In this document: positions 18,284 through 26,908 of the stretch, piece by piece
Layout of the letters: every line of letters begins with the position of its first letter
Position numbering within the stretch: the stretch's first letter is position 1
Assembly (NCBI RefSeq): GCF_000184945.1
Contig: NZ_GL586311.1
Coordinates: 2,799,620-2,863,619, forward strand
DNA: 64,000 nt
Direction: 5' to 3'
Origin: Segatella buccae ATCC 33574
Lineage (GTDB): Bacteria; Bacteroidota; Bacteroidia; Bacteroidales; Bacteroidaceae
Made by a program: the position numbers and the translations under genes
Notes under the pieces: model-generated
What the model saw: the letters and a program-made list of their open reading frames with translations, nothing else
Database searches by the model: none
Told to the model about the DNA's origin: nothing

Positions 18284-20500
18284 ATGGAAATTAAATTTCA
18301 CTTAGAGAGAAACGCATTGATATGCACGGCCTTTCTCCTTTCTACCGTTACGCTCACTGCACAGAACAAAAAAGACTCCATTGCTGAATCTTCTGACCGT
18401 GGTGTGATGCTCAATGCCAAAAGCACGACAGAGCCAAGACAAATCGAGATCGGACTTCCCATGAATTATACGGCCGTCTCCTTCAACGGTCTTCCTGCCG
18501 TGTACTACTATTGGCCCAACACGACAAGCAACCATTGGCGCAACGAGCAGCTTCTGGCCAAAAGAGGACTGATGACCATGCCGCAAGTGGCTGTCAAGGA
18601 TGGAGAAATCGGCTACGGCGTGGATTCATGGCCGGAACTGGGCGGAGACAAGTTCAAGGGCAAAGTCAACTATGGTGTCAACACTTTCGGCGCACAGAAT
18701 TTCGACCTCAATCTATCCGGACCATTGGGCAAGGGCTGGTATTACACATTAAGTGCATACAACAACTTCGACCCGGGTAGTTTCTCGCTCCGCTTTACCA
18801 AGTATAGCGACCGGGCACAATTCTACACCGGTGGCCTGACAAAACGCTGGAACGACGGCTCTCAACTTTCTTTCCTTTACAAGTTTACCGATGTCCACAA
18901 CCTCACGATAGCAGCCAACTACGCCCCGTTCATCTGGGACGGAAAGGGGGGCGTGAAGAATGTTCCCGGCTTTCGCATTGGCCGCGATTCCTACTTGCCC
19001 GTCGACGGCACGATGGAATATCTTGATGTAAGAACGGGAGAACACAAGCAAGTGGGCTTATACAGTGCTTACGGCTCCTATGTCCATGAAGGCTGCATCA
19101 GCTTCACGAAGCCATTGGCGGACGGTATGAGCCTGTCGCTCCGCGCCAAAGTGTCTACGGCCGATTTGGGGACGGGCGACCAGACGGCCAACGGCATCAT
19201 CACGGCAAAGGACAACATAGATGCACGATATGCCGACACAGGCGAAAAATACACGGGAGCCGTGCAGAAGCGAGTGGCACAATTGAATGATTCCCGCGTC
19301 ACCGACGCTTTCTTCACGGGCGAACTCATCAAGAAGACATTGAAGCACGACTGGGCATTGGGCCTCAACGAGTGGTACACCTATATCGACTATGCCCGAA
19401 GCACCACTACCTATTATCATGAGGTGGCTCCCAACCCGCGCAAACTGATTTACGGAAAGAACAGTTCCGCCTACGAAAATTTCAACGGCAGTTCGGAATA
19501 CGACAAAGGCACAGAGAACAAACTGGCCGCCTACATCATGGACACATGGACACCATCTGACCGGTTCCGCATGGTCTACGGGCTCCGCCTGGAATACTTT
19601 CACGCCAACGTAGACTTGATTCCCTTCGCCCGCTTCAACGGCTTCTATATCGGTGCACAAAATGCCGCCGGCAAGACCGTAGCCACTGAAAACCATACGA
19701 CCGACGGACTCAACTATGCGGTCTCTATCGCCCCGAAATACAATATCACTTCCGATTTCGGATTGACAGCTGAAGCCAACTTCCTCACCCAATACCGCCA
19801 CTTGGAAGGATATTCGGGTACGGGCGTTCCCCACTACACTCACCGGCCTTACATCGTGGGCCAAGCGGGCATCTTCTATAACCGGCCATGGATGGAACTC
19901 GTCTCGGCCTTCACCTACGCCATGCGAGGACATGACTACGGGCGAATTGTGGTGACCAATAACGACGACTTGTCACAGACTCCGGAAATGGTAAACTTCT
20001 CCGGTGGCATACGAACTATCGGCTGGACCACCGATGCCATGTTCCATCCTGTCAAGGGATTCACGCTTCATGGCCGCTTCACCCTGCAATCGCCAAAGTA
20101 CACCGGCTACAGTTTCACCGCTTTCAACAAGAGCTACAGTTTCGACAACTCGATGGTCACCAAGCAGTCGAAAGTCATTGTCGAGTTCGATCCGAGATAC
20201 AGTTTCGGGAAGTTCGCAGTGTGGGCCAACCTGCGCTATTACAGCAAGCAGTATGTCAATGTGGCCAACTCCATCTATTTCAACGGACGGTGGGAAACGT
20301 TTGCCGGCGCAAGCTATGTGCTCAACGACCATGTGACCTTCACGGCCAACATGACCAACTTCCTCGGACAGACCGGAGCGCAGGGCGTAATCCCAAGTTC
20401 CGACACGGTCGAAGACGGCTCCCAGTTTGCAGGCTACATGCTGACGGGCAACTACATCCTGCCGTTCCAGACCATGCTCTCGGCAACCATCAGATTTTAA
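18284..20500 (+). CDS. TonB-receptor-like outer-membrane beta-barrel protein
   Basis: 738 residues. An N-terminal signal peptide (ALICTAFLLSTVTLTAQ) is followed by a short plug-like part and then amphipathic beta-strands to a C-terminal Phe (SATIRF), the usual outer-membrane insertion signal. The stretches QFYTGGLTKRWNDGSQLSFLYKF and TPSDRFRMVYGLRLEYF look like receptor barrel strands. It lacks the carboxypeptidase-like N-terminal domain of SusC proteins, and there is no SusD partner next to it. The plug is shorter than in siderophore receptors and I cannot find a TonB box, so TonB dependence is uncertain. The esterase gene follows after 22 nt, probably in one transcript. Substrate unknown. 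Confidence 0.82.
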   Translation: MEIKFHLERNALICTAFLLSTVTLTAQNKKDSIAESSDRGVMLNAKSTTEPRQIEIGLPMNYTAVSFNGLPAVYYYWPNTTSNHWRNEQLLAKRGLMTMPQVAVKDGEIGYGVDSWPELGGDKFKGKVNYGVNTFGAQNFDLNLSGPLGKGWYYTLSAYNNFDPGSFSLRFTKYSDRAQFYTGGLTKRWNDGSQLSFLYKFTDVHNLTIAANYAPFIWDGKGGVKNVPGFRIGRDSYLPVDGTMEYLDVRTGEHKQVGLYSAYGSYVHEGCISFTKPLADGMSLSLRAKVSTADLGTGDQTANGIITAKDNIDARYADTGEKYTGAVQKRVAQLNDSRVTDAFFTGELIKKTLKHDWALGLNEWYTYIDYARSTTTYYHEVAPNPRKLIYGKNSSAYENFNGSSEYDKGTENKLAAYIMDTWTPSDRFRMVYGLRLEYFHANVDLIPFARFNGFYIGAQNAAGKTVATENHTTDGLNYAVSIAPKYNITSDFGLTAEANFLTQYRHLEGYSGTGVPHYTHRPYIVGQAGIFYNRPWMELVSAFTYAMRGHDYGRIVVTNNDDLSQTPEMVNFSGGIRTIGWTTDAMFHPVKGFTLHGRFTLQSPKYTGYSFTAFNKSYSFDNSMVTKQSKVIVEFDPRYSFGKFAVWANLRYYSKQYVNVANSIYFNGRWETFAGASYVLNDHVTFTANMTNFLGQTGAQGVIPSSDTVEDGSQFAGYMLTGNYILPFQTMLSATIRF

Positions 20501-20522
20501 TCACTTCTTAAACCATCGCAAT

Positions 20523-21698
20523 ATGAAACTCAAAAGTATTTTAGCAGTCGTGTTCTGCACTGTGGCAATCATCGCCCAGGCACAACAAAACATCGGATTC
20601 AGGGCAGAGAAAATCATCTCTCCACAAGTGAACAGTGACAACACCGTGACTTTCCGTCTCAATGCGCCCAAGGCAAAGAGCGTCAGCGTGAAGGGCGACT
20701 GGGAGGCCAATGACGGTGTGGGAACCATGAAAAAAGGCAAAGAGGGCCTCTGGGAGTACACCACTCCGGTGCTCCCCTCGGAGATGTACACCTATCGCTT
20801 CGACATTGACGGGGTCATCGGCCTCGACCCGCACAACCCGTTCACCCGCCGTGATGTAGGCAATGTGTTCAGCATCTTTTTCGTTGGCCACGGGCCTGCC
20901 GATTACTATCAGGTGCATGATGTCCCTCATGGCACAATGCAGACTGTCTGGTATCAATGTCAAGGGCTGTACCAGAACAACCGGCGCATGGTGATCTATC
21001 TCCCGCCATCCTACGACAAGGATAACAAAAACTACCCCGTGCTCTATCTCATGCATGGTAGCGGTGGTGACGAGATGGCATGGAGCGACCTGGGATTTGT
21101 CAATCGCGTGATGGACAACCTCATTGCAGAGGGCAAGGTGGAGCCGATGATCGTGGTGATGCCCAATGGCAACCCGAGCAAACAGGCCGAGGCCGGAGAG
21201 ACGAGTGAGAACCTGAGCTACATGCCCGTGATGACCAACACGCTGCCCGACTACAAGGCCGGCAAGTTTGAAGCCACCTTTCCGCAAATCGTGAACTACG
21301 TTGACAACCACTACCGCACCCTGCCCGACAAAGCTCACCGAGCCTTGGCCGGCCTGTCTATGGGAGGATTCTACACGATGATGATTTCGGCCAATTTCCC
21401 GGAGCTCTTCGACTACATCGGCTTGTTCTCTGCCGGTGTCGATTTCAAGGGCATCAACTGGAATATCCCCGTCTACCGCGACTTAGACCGGAAGTTGGCA
21501 GAGCAGTACAAACAAGGGGTCAAGCTCTACTGGATAGGGATGGGTAAAGCCGACCGCCTCTATCCGTTCAACCTCGACCTTATGAAATGCCTCGACAAGG
21601 CCGGCACCAAATACGAATACCACGAGTCTTCACGCGGCCACTTGTGGAGCAACTGGCGGCAGTATCTGCTCATCTTTGCCCCGCAGCTTTTCAAATAG
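20523..21698 (+). CDS. secreted CE1-type esterase with N-terminal CBM48-like domain
   Basis: 391 residues with a signal peptide (1-20, ending AQA). Residues 25-120 form an E-set/CBM48-like domain (VTFRLNAPKAKSVSVKGDW, MYTYRFDIDG). The rest is an alpha/beta hydrolase of the esterase D/feruloyl esterase group: VLYLMHGSGGDEMAW carries the oxyanion-hole region, GLSMGG has the nucleophile Ser279, and RGHLWSNW near the end has the catalytic His373. Enzymes of this kind free acetyl or feruloyl groups from plant xylan in the periplasm. It lies 22 nt after the outer-membrane barrel gene and ends before a bidirectional terminator. Confidence 0.9.
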   Translation: MKLKSILAVVFCTVAIIAQAQQNIGFRAEKIISPQVNSDNTVTFRLNAPKAKSVSVKGDWEANDGVGTMKKGKEGLWEYTTPVLPSEMYTYRFDIDGVIGLDPHNPFTRRDVGNVFSIFFVGHGPADYYQVHDVPHGTMQTVWYQCQGLYQNNRRMVIYLPPSYDKDNKNYPVLYLMHGSGGDEMAWSDLGFVNRVMDNLIAEGKVEPMIVVMPNGNPSKQAEAGETSENLSYMPVMTNTLPDYKAGKFEATFPQIVNYVDNHYRTLPDKAHRALAGLSMGGFYTMMISANFPELFDYIGLFSAGVDFKGINWNIPVYRDLDRKLAEQYKQGVKLYWIGMGKADRLYPFNLDLMKCLDKAGTKYEYHESSRGHLWSNWRQYLLIFAPQLFK

Positions 21699-21764
21699 AC
21701 ACGTGCCGATCGGTCTTTCCCGCCCCCCTGCGGAAGCCGATTCCGGTCAACCGCAGCACCCTAA

Positions 21765-21808
21765 AAAAGCCATATCCTGCCTCGTTGGCGAGGCAGGATA
21801 TGGCTTTT
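21765..21808. terminator. bidirectional intrinsic terminator
   Basis: A perfect 20-bp stem, AAAAGCCATATCCTGCCTCG and its complement, with a TTGG loop. It is T-ended on both strands and sits between two convergent genes, the esterase and the DUF4738-like lipoprotein. Confidence 0.9.
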
Positions 21809-21840
21809 CCGATATGGGTGATGGCGGGGGCGGCCCGGTT

Positions 21841-22653
21841 TCAGTTGTCGGCCACGCGCATGGTGAGCCGGCCGGCGGGCGAGATGAGCAGTTCGACGAC
21901 GAAGCTGCTGGGACTGTCGGGGATGCAGAGCGTGGCCGCATAGTGGAGGCCGGAGGCATCGATGCGGGTGAAGGTGATGTCGCTCAACACGCTTTGCGAA
22001 AGATAGTCGGCAGGCACAAGGCGGACGAAAGCCTGCTTGCGGAAATCGCCGGAGTAGACCTTGCGCGCACCGTTGAACACGCTCACGTGCACGATGTTGT
22101 CGTGATAAACATTGTCCACGGCCACGCCATCGTCGTTGTAAGACGACTTGACCACCTTATAGGTCGTCGGGTTCACCTGCGTGTAGCTGTGATATTTCTC
22201 GCCGCCGAGCGTGACCACGGTGTCGCGCTTGATGAGCCGGTTCTGGTTGAGGGCCACGGGCCGCCGCTCCTCAAAGGCATAACGGTCGTCGGGGTCTTCG
22301 CTCTTGACGAGTTTCACCACATCGCCATTTTGGTTTTTGAACACAAACAGGTGGGGAGCCTGCTTCACGATGGGGTATTTCGACTCGCCGGCCGCGCTCA
22401 GCACCAGCGTGTCGCCATAGATGGCAAAGCGCACCGGCTGGCTGGTGGAGTCGGGATAGAAGATGGTGTCGCCCTTGGCCATAAAGGAGACATCGCCCTC
22501 GGCATCGTTCAGCCAGATGCCTTGCAGCATCTGCTTGGCCCTGAGATCCTCTTGCGGCAAGGAGGCCTTACCGCCAGCCGTCCGGCGGCACCCCACAAGG
22601 ACTGCCACGAGGAGGACGGACAAGAGGACGAAACCGAGTCTGAAACGTGTCAT
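21841..22653 (-). CDS. lipoprotein, DUF4738-like, unknown function
   Basis: 270 residues. The signal peptide LGFVLLSVLLVAVLVGC ends in a lipobox with Cys22, so the protein should be lipid-anchored. The mature part has strands such as IWLNDAEGDVSFMAKGDTIFYPDS and VRFAIYGDTLVLSAAG, which look like the small beta-barrel of DUF4738-type Bacteroidetes lipoproteins. Its start overlaps the ugd stop as ATGA, so the two are translationally coupled. No catalytic motif is visible and the function is unknown. Confidence 0.75.
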   Translation of the reverse strand: MTRFRLGFVLLSVLLVAVLVGCRRTAGGKASLPQEDLRAKQMLQGIWLNDAEGDVSFMAKGDTIFYPDSTSQPVRFAIYGDTLVLSAAGESKYPIVKQAPHLFVFKNQNGDVVKLVKSEDPDDRYAFEERRPVALNQNRLIKRDTVVTLGGEKYHSYTQVNPTTYKVVKSSYNDDGVAVDNVYHDNIVHVSVFNGARKVYSGDFRKQAFVRLVPADYLSQSVLSDITFTRIDASGLHYAATLCIPDSPSSFVVELLISPAGRLTMRVADN

Positions 22654-24008
22654 CGCCCTATGCAGTGATATTCGAAACCGGCTTCTTCAAGTTCGTCGGC
22701 ATCGAAGATGTTGCGACCATCTATCACCAGCCGGCCGGTCATGGCCTTGCCAATGACATCCCAACTGGGCAGTCTGAACTCTTTCCACTCGGTGAGGAGC
22801 AGCAGTGCGTCGGCGTCGAGCGTGGCATCATACATGTCTTTGGCATAGACGATGCGCTCCACGCGCCGGCGTTCCTCCTCACCCGCGGCGGCTTTGAGGG
22901 CCATGCGCCGGCGGCACTCGTCCATGGCCACGGGGTCGTAGACGCGCAGCCGGCAGCCGGCGGCGAGGAGCCGGTCGATCATCACCAGAGCGGTGGACTC
23001 GCGCATGTCGTCGGTCTCGGGCTTGAAGGAGAGGCCCCACAGGGCGATGTGCTTGCCTTCAAGGGCCTGCAGGCCGCCGAGAGCCTTCACGAGTTTGTCG
23101 AAGAGGACGCTCTTCTGCCGCTCGTTGACGCGCTCCACGGCCTTGAGCACCTCCATGGAGTAGCCGCTGTCGTCGGCTGTCTTGATGAGGGCCTTCACGT
23201 CTTTCGGGAAACAGCTGCCGCCATAGCCGCAACCGGCATAGAGGAACTTGCGCCCTATGCGTGTGTCGCTGCCTATGCCCGCGCGCACCATGCTCACATC
23301 GGCGCCCACGCGCTCGCAGAGATTGGCTATGTCGTTCATGAACGAGATGCGTGTGGCCAGCATCGAGTTGGCGGCATACTTGGTCATCTCGGCCGAAGGA
23401 ATGTCCATGAAAATCACCCGGAAGTTGTTGAGCAGGAAGGGTTTGTAGAGCCTTGTGAGCATCTTCTGCGCCCGCTCGCTCTCCACGCCCACCACCACGC
23501 GGTCGGGGCTCATGAAGTCTTTGATGGCGTTGCCCTCCTTGAGAAACTCGGGATTGCTGGCCACATCGAACTTCACGTCGACTCCGCGGCGGTCGAGTTC
23601 GGCCTGTATGGCCGCCTTCACCTTGCGGGCCGTGCCCACGGGCACGGTACTCTTGGTGACCACCACAAGATATCTATTGAGGTTTTCGCCTATCGTCTTG
23701 GCCACCTGCAACACGTAGCGCAGGTCGGCGCTGCCGTCTTCGTCGGGAGGCGTGCCCACGGCTGAGAACACGATGTCTTGTTCGTTGATGATGTCGGCCA
23801 GCGAAGTGGTGAACTTCAGGCGGCCGGCCTTCACGTTTTTCATCACCAGTTCGTCGAGTCCGGGCTCGTAGATGGGGATGTCACCCTGTTCGAGCCGCTC
23901 GATTTTCTTACTGTCTACATCGACGCATGTCACGTTGACACCGGTGTCGGCAAAACATGTGCCCGACACGAGGCCCACATATCCGGTGCCTACTACTGCT
24001 ATATTCAT
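22650..24008 (-). CDS. ugd: UDP-glucose 6-dehydrogenase
   Basis: 452 residues, normal family length. The N-terminal Rossmann domain begins MNIAVVGTGYVGLVSGTCFAD with GxGxxG, then VDVDSKKIERLEQGDIPIYEPGLDEL. The catalytic loop CGYGGSCFPKDVKAL carries the nucleophilic Cys near residue 263. The C-terminal domain has ALWGLSFKPETDDMRES. It oxidises UDP-glucose to UDP-glucuronate in two NAD-dependent steps. The product could feed the polysaccharide locus at the left of the window, where amidotransferases may act on uronic acids. It is followed by the lipoprotein with a 4-nt overlap. Confidence 0.96.
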   Translation of the reverse strand: MNIAVVGTGYVGLVSGTCFADTGVNVTCVDVDSKKIERLEQGDIPIYEPGLDELVMKNVKAGRLKFTTSLADIINEQDIVFSAVGTPPDEDGSADLRYVLQVAKTIGENLNRYLVVVTKSTVPVGTARKVKAAIQAELDRRGVDVKFDVASNPEFLKEGNAIKDFMSPDRVVVGVESERAQKMLTRLYKPFLLNNFRVIFMDIPSAEMTKYAANSMLATRISFMNDIANLCERVGADVSMVRAGIGSDTRIGRKFLYAGCGYGGSCFPKDVKALIKTADDSGYSMEVLKAVERVNERQKSVLFDKLVKALGGLQALEGKHIALWGLSFKPETDDMRESTALVMIDRLLAAGCRLRVYDPVAMDECRRRMALKAAAGEEERRRVERIVYAKDMYDATLDADALLLLTEWKEFRLPSWDVIGKAMTGRLVIDGRNIFDADELEEAGFEYHCIGR

Positions 24009-24289
24009 CTTATTATAATGTTTAAGTTTCGCAAGAATGATATTTTAGGAGTTAAGGGAGAAGTTTCCTTGAGCGATGGCGAAAAAAAAGAGTTAGCACT
24101 CGCTCCGCTCGTTAGGAGGTAGAGACAGCGGCTTCATTGCCTAAAGGTATTGGGACATCATGCCCCAAGTCCGATTCTTTTTCTCTGTCTGTCACGAGGT
24201 TTCCCCTCGTTTCTTCAACTCCTACTAAACACGCGAAAGTTCAGTTAGGATTATTTTCAAAAAACACTCTCGTCGTTCAAACACGCTCT
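24009..24289. repeat. GTTAAGGGAG array (family T), degenerate copy
   Basis: Contains AGGAGTTAAGGGAG, the TTCCTTGAGCGATGGCGAAAAAA block and GAGTTAGCACTCGCTCCGCTCGTTAGGAG, also found at 58555-58622 and 62548-62830, then a CAACTCCTACTAA remnant of the other arm near 24218. No ORF in this gap is credible. Confidence 0.7.
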
Positions 24290-24838
24290 TTATTCAAACA
24301 CCTCGGCATCTTTGAGGGCCGGGGCCTTGAGGTCTTTATCGCTCGTCACCACGTCGCCCGGGTCGATGGGCCACTTGATGGCCACCTGCTCGTCGTCCCA
24401 ACGTATGCCGGCTTCGTGCTGCGGAGCATAGGCATTGTCCACCTTGTAAGTGAAGACGGCCTCCTCGCTGAGCACCAAGAAACCGTGGGCGAAACCGCGG
24501 GGAATGAAAAATTGACGCTTGTTTTCCTCGGAGAGCTCCACAGCCACATGACGGCCAAACGTGGGACTGCTCTTGCGCAGATCCACGGCCACATCGAGCA
24601 CCCGACCTTTGATCACCCGCACAAGCTTGGCCTGCGCGTAGTCGCCCGTCTGATAGTGAAGGCCGCGCAACACGCCGAAGCTCGACTTCGACTCGTTGTC
24701 CTGAATGAAATCCACCTTGCCCACATGTTCTTCAAACTCGGCCTTCTTCCATGCCTCGAAGAAGTAACCGCGCCGATCCTCGAATACCTTGGGCGTCATG
24801 ATCCAGACACCCTTGATTTCCGTCTCTTGATATTCCAT
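24290..24838 (-). CDS. rfbC: dTDP-4-dehydrorhamnose 3,5-epimerase
   Basis: 182 residues, full length for the cupin-fold epimerase. Motifs in order are VFEDRRGYFFEAWKK, FIQDNESKSSFGVLRGLHYQTG (the conserved His after RGL is the catalytic base), GRVLDVAVDLRKSSPTFG, FFIPRGFAHGFLVLSEEA, FTYKVDNAYAPQHEAGIRWDD and WP. It makes dTDP-4-keto-L-rhamnose, the step before RmlD; rmlA, rmlB and rmlD are not next to it here. It has its own promoter at 24867-24897. Confidence 0.96.
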   Translation of the reverse strand: MEYQETEIKGVWIMTPKVFEDRRGYFFEAWKKAEFEEHVGKVDFIQDNESKSSFGVLRGLHYQTGDYAQAKLVRVIKGRVLDVAVDLRKSSPTFGRHVAVELSEENKRQFFIPRGFAHGFLVLSEEAVFTYKVDNAYAPQHEAGIRWDDEQVAIKWPIDPGDVVTSDKDLKAPALKDAEVFE

Positions 24839-24866
24839 TATTAGTCTATTTTATATAAAATATGGG

Positions 24867-24897
24867 CAAAGTTAGCATTATTCGGGCGAACTGCAAA
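24867..24897 (-). promoter_or_regulatory. Bacteroidetes-type promoter for rfbC
   Basis: On the minus strand TTTG (24894-24897), 19 nt, TAACTTTG (24867-24874). Initiation would fall about 20 nt before the rfbC ATG. Confidence 0.75.
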
Positions 24898-25002
24898 ATT
24901 ATTTATCAACAAAGTGGAATTTAATTTTCTCCTGCTCCGATGGCCGAAGGCGGTATGGCTTGTCGGCCCGACCGCCCTCCCACCCCTTTGCCGACGGACC
25001 GG

Positions 25003-25083
25003 TGCATGGCCGCTGCACCGGCCTTGCATGGCTGTTGCACGCGGCGTGCAAAGCCTCTGCACGGGTGGTGCAGACATCCCGCA
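25003..25083. repeat. phased TGCA array, exact 11-bp period
   Basis: TGCA occurs at 25003, 25014, 25025, 25036, 25047, 25058 and 25069, always 11 bp apart, with CGCA at 25080 as a likely eighth, decayed unit. The 7 bp between them are GC-rich and differ from unit to unit. It lies in the 500-bp gap between the divergent rfbC and lipoprotein genes. An open frame from 24940 crosses it, but 11 is not a multiple of 3 and that extension precedes a clear lipoprotein start. Confidence 0.85.
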
Positions 25084-25261
25084 CAAAACCTCACACGGCA
25101 CGACGGCCGACAATCGGGCCGACCCCGCGAAGCGAAACGCCCCCAAGTGGCGGGTGCGGAAAGGATTCCCACACGGAGAAGTTTTCCTCGCCGACGGCTA
25201 AGATTCCGCCGAAACCATCCCCATATTTTACCATTTCCCTTGCATTTTTCCGCGAAAACGC

Positions 25262-25292
25262 TTGCATTTTCCAGCCCATTTCACTATTTTTG
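25262..25292 (+). promoter_or_regulatory. Bacteroidetes-type promoter for the IPT-like lipoprotein
   Basis: TTG at 25262-25264, a 20-nt spacer and TATTTTTG at 25285-25292. Initiation near 25299 gives a leader of about 43 nt. It supports the ATG at 25342 as the real start. Confidence 0.7.
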
Positions 25293-25341
25293 CAGACATC
25301 TCACCCCTTTACCCTTTCACCTCTTTATATATATACCTGAT

Positions 25342-26637
25342 ATGATGAAGAATAGACTGTTTTTTCTAATCGCGACACCGCTTCTTCTTGCCTTGAACGC
25401 TTGCAGCCACAAGGAAGAGTACGAGCCGGCAGAGAAGCAACTGGTGACCAACGCCGGAGTGAGGGAAGCGGGCCGGAAAGTGAACCCGGGAGACACGATA
25501 CACCTCTATGGCGAGGGATTCCAAACCGGCGATTACGTGACGCTTGACTTCCGTTGGGACACGGGCGACCCGTCATTTCCCGAAGGTTCCGGCATGAACA
25601 ATTATGCAAAAATCATCGAAGCAAAGCCGAATGGCATCAGCTTCCTGATGCCCTACCGCAAGCCGGAGTCCCGCGTCAGGATCATCTTGCAGAGAGCAGC
25701 CGACAGAATGACCTTGGGCGAACTGCTGGTGGCCGACGGACAGACACCCAAAGACTTCAGACTGTATGGCGTCAATCCCGGTCGCAACACGATAGAGACG
25801 GTATGGACGCAGGGCAAGGGGAATGCCGCGACGAAATGGGACATGAGCGCGCATCCGGACTTCCACTCCATCATCAACCTCGAAAAAACTTACGGGCTGT
25901 GCGGTCTGGCCAAGGCCGATGGCGTGCAACAGCCGTTCTTCTTCGACTTCTGCACCGGTGAATGGAGCCCTCTCAATCCCTCCTTTAATACGCTATCATT
26001 GGCGGTGACCAACACAGGATACTTCGTCTCCATTCAGGAGAAAGCACCGGGCAAATATAATTTGAGCACTTCTCTCAGGCAACCGGAGCAGAGCAATTAC
26101 GCCACACGCACGTCGGTTGTGGAAAAGCTGCGGGCCTTTGAGTTGCCGGCCGGGCTATCCGCGCGACAGTTCGGCACCTACGCCGGCGTGTTCGACCCCG
26201 AAAGCGGGACCGTCTTCCTCTCTGCCGACAAAGGCGCGGGGAAATGGGTGCCCGTACTGTTCCACATCCGCAAAGGATTCCGCGTGCTCGACGAAATCGA
26301 GGCCGAAGCCCTCATCCCGTTCTCCTTCAGCGTGCCCGGTGGCAAGTCGCAACCAAGGCTGGCAGGCTATGTCATTTCTTCCCCGTCGGCCAAAGGTGGC
26401 AGCCGCTTCTGCCTGCTCGACAAGGAGTCTCCACACCTGCAGGAGCCGTTTGCCACCCAGCCCGGCAAGGTGGTTTCCATCACCTGCCGCACCGACCGTC
26501 CCGGTCGTTTCACCGTGCTCACCATCACAAACGGGAAAGCCTCTGTCGCCGAATACAACGGGGCCGACAAAACTTGGATCTCCCTCCCCGACCTTCCCGA
26601 CCTGTCGCCCTACACCTCTGTCACGTGGGCCAACTGA
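25342..26637 (+). CDS. SPII lipoprotein with IPT/TIG-like N-terminus
   Basis: 431 residues from the ATG at 25342 (a second ATG follows at once). The signal peptide FFLIATPLLLALNAC has a lipobox with Cys about 19. Residues 40-130 (VNPGDTIHLYGEGFQTGDYVTL to RIILQRAADRMTLGELLVAD) resemble an IPT/TIG beta-sandwich. The remainder has repeated strand pairs such as YAGVFDPESGTVFLSADKGAGKWVPV and LTITNGKASVAEYNGADKTWISLPDL, suggesting a beta-propeller. It is probably a surface or periplasmic lipoprotein; no enzyme motif is visible. The open frame extends about 134 codons further upstream, but that part crosses the TGCA array and the promoter, so I reject it. Confidence 0.78.
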   Translation: MMKNRLFFLIATPLLLALNACSHKEEYEPAEKQLVTNAGVREAGRKVNPGDTIHLYGEGFQTGDYVTLDFRWDTGDPSFPEGSGMNNYAKIIEAKPNGISFLMPYRKPESRVRIILQRAADRMTLGELLVADGQTPKDFRLYGVNPGRNTIETVWTQGKGNAATKWDMSAHPDFHSIINLEKTYGLCGLAKADGVQQPFFFDFCTGEWSPLNPSFNTLSLAVTNTGYFVSIQEKAPGKYNLSTSLRQPEQSNYATRTSVVEKLRAFELPAGLSARQFGTYAGVFDPESGTVFLSADKGAGKWVPVLFHIRKGFRVLDEIEAEALIPFSFSVPGGKSQPRLAGYVISSPSAKGGSRFCLLDKESPHLQEPFATQPGKVVSITCRTDRPGRFTVLTITNGKASVAEYNGADKTWISLPDLPDLSPYTSVTWAN

Positions 26638-26752
26638 CAGCTGGGACAGGGAAGCCACGAGCCTTTTGTGGCTTCTCGCGGTCTGCCGCTTGCAGCACCT
26701 CCGAAAAGGCACGACGGATGGGGAAATACGCCCATTCTTATTCTACAGAAAA

Positions 26753-26792
26753 CAAAAAAATAGGGACAGCGCATCAAGGCACTGTCCCTATT
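26753..26792 (-). terminator. intrinsic terminator after aspS
   Basis: AATAGGGACAG and its complement form an 11-bp stem; on the minus strand it is followed by seven T. It lies about 100 nt past the aspS stop. Confidence 0.8.
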
Positions 26793-26874
26793 GTAGATTA
26801 TAGAGTCTCCCCCCTCACTCCAATATTTCGCGCTTGGAAAGCTGGGGGGAGGAGTGGATATTGTCCTCTTGTTC

Positions 26875-26908
26875 AGACCCCCACCCCCCCTAACTTAGGG
26901 GGCTTTCC
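26875..26908. repeat. CCCCCTAAAGGGGG palindrome (family P), partial copy
   Basis: CAGACCCCCACCCCCCC then TAACTTAGGGGGCTTTCC, one half of the family P element. The last codons and the stop of aspS lie inside it. Confidence 0.7.

Noticed and set aside
25003..25083. CRISPR array at the TGCA repeat, or at the GTTAAGG arrays
   Set aside because: The units are 11 bp or irregular, there are no 25-40-bp spacers, and no cas genes are present.
24940..25341. N-terminal extension of the IPT-like lipoprotein
   Set aside because: It crosses the TGCA array and the promoter at 25262-25292, and a clean lipoprotein signal starts at 25342.
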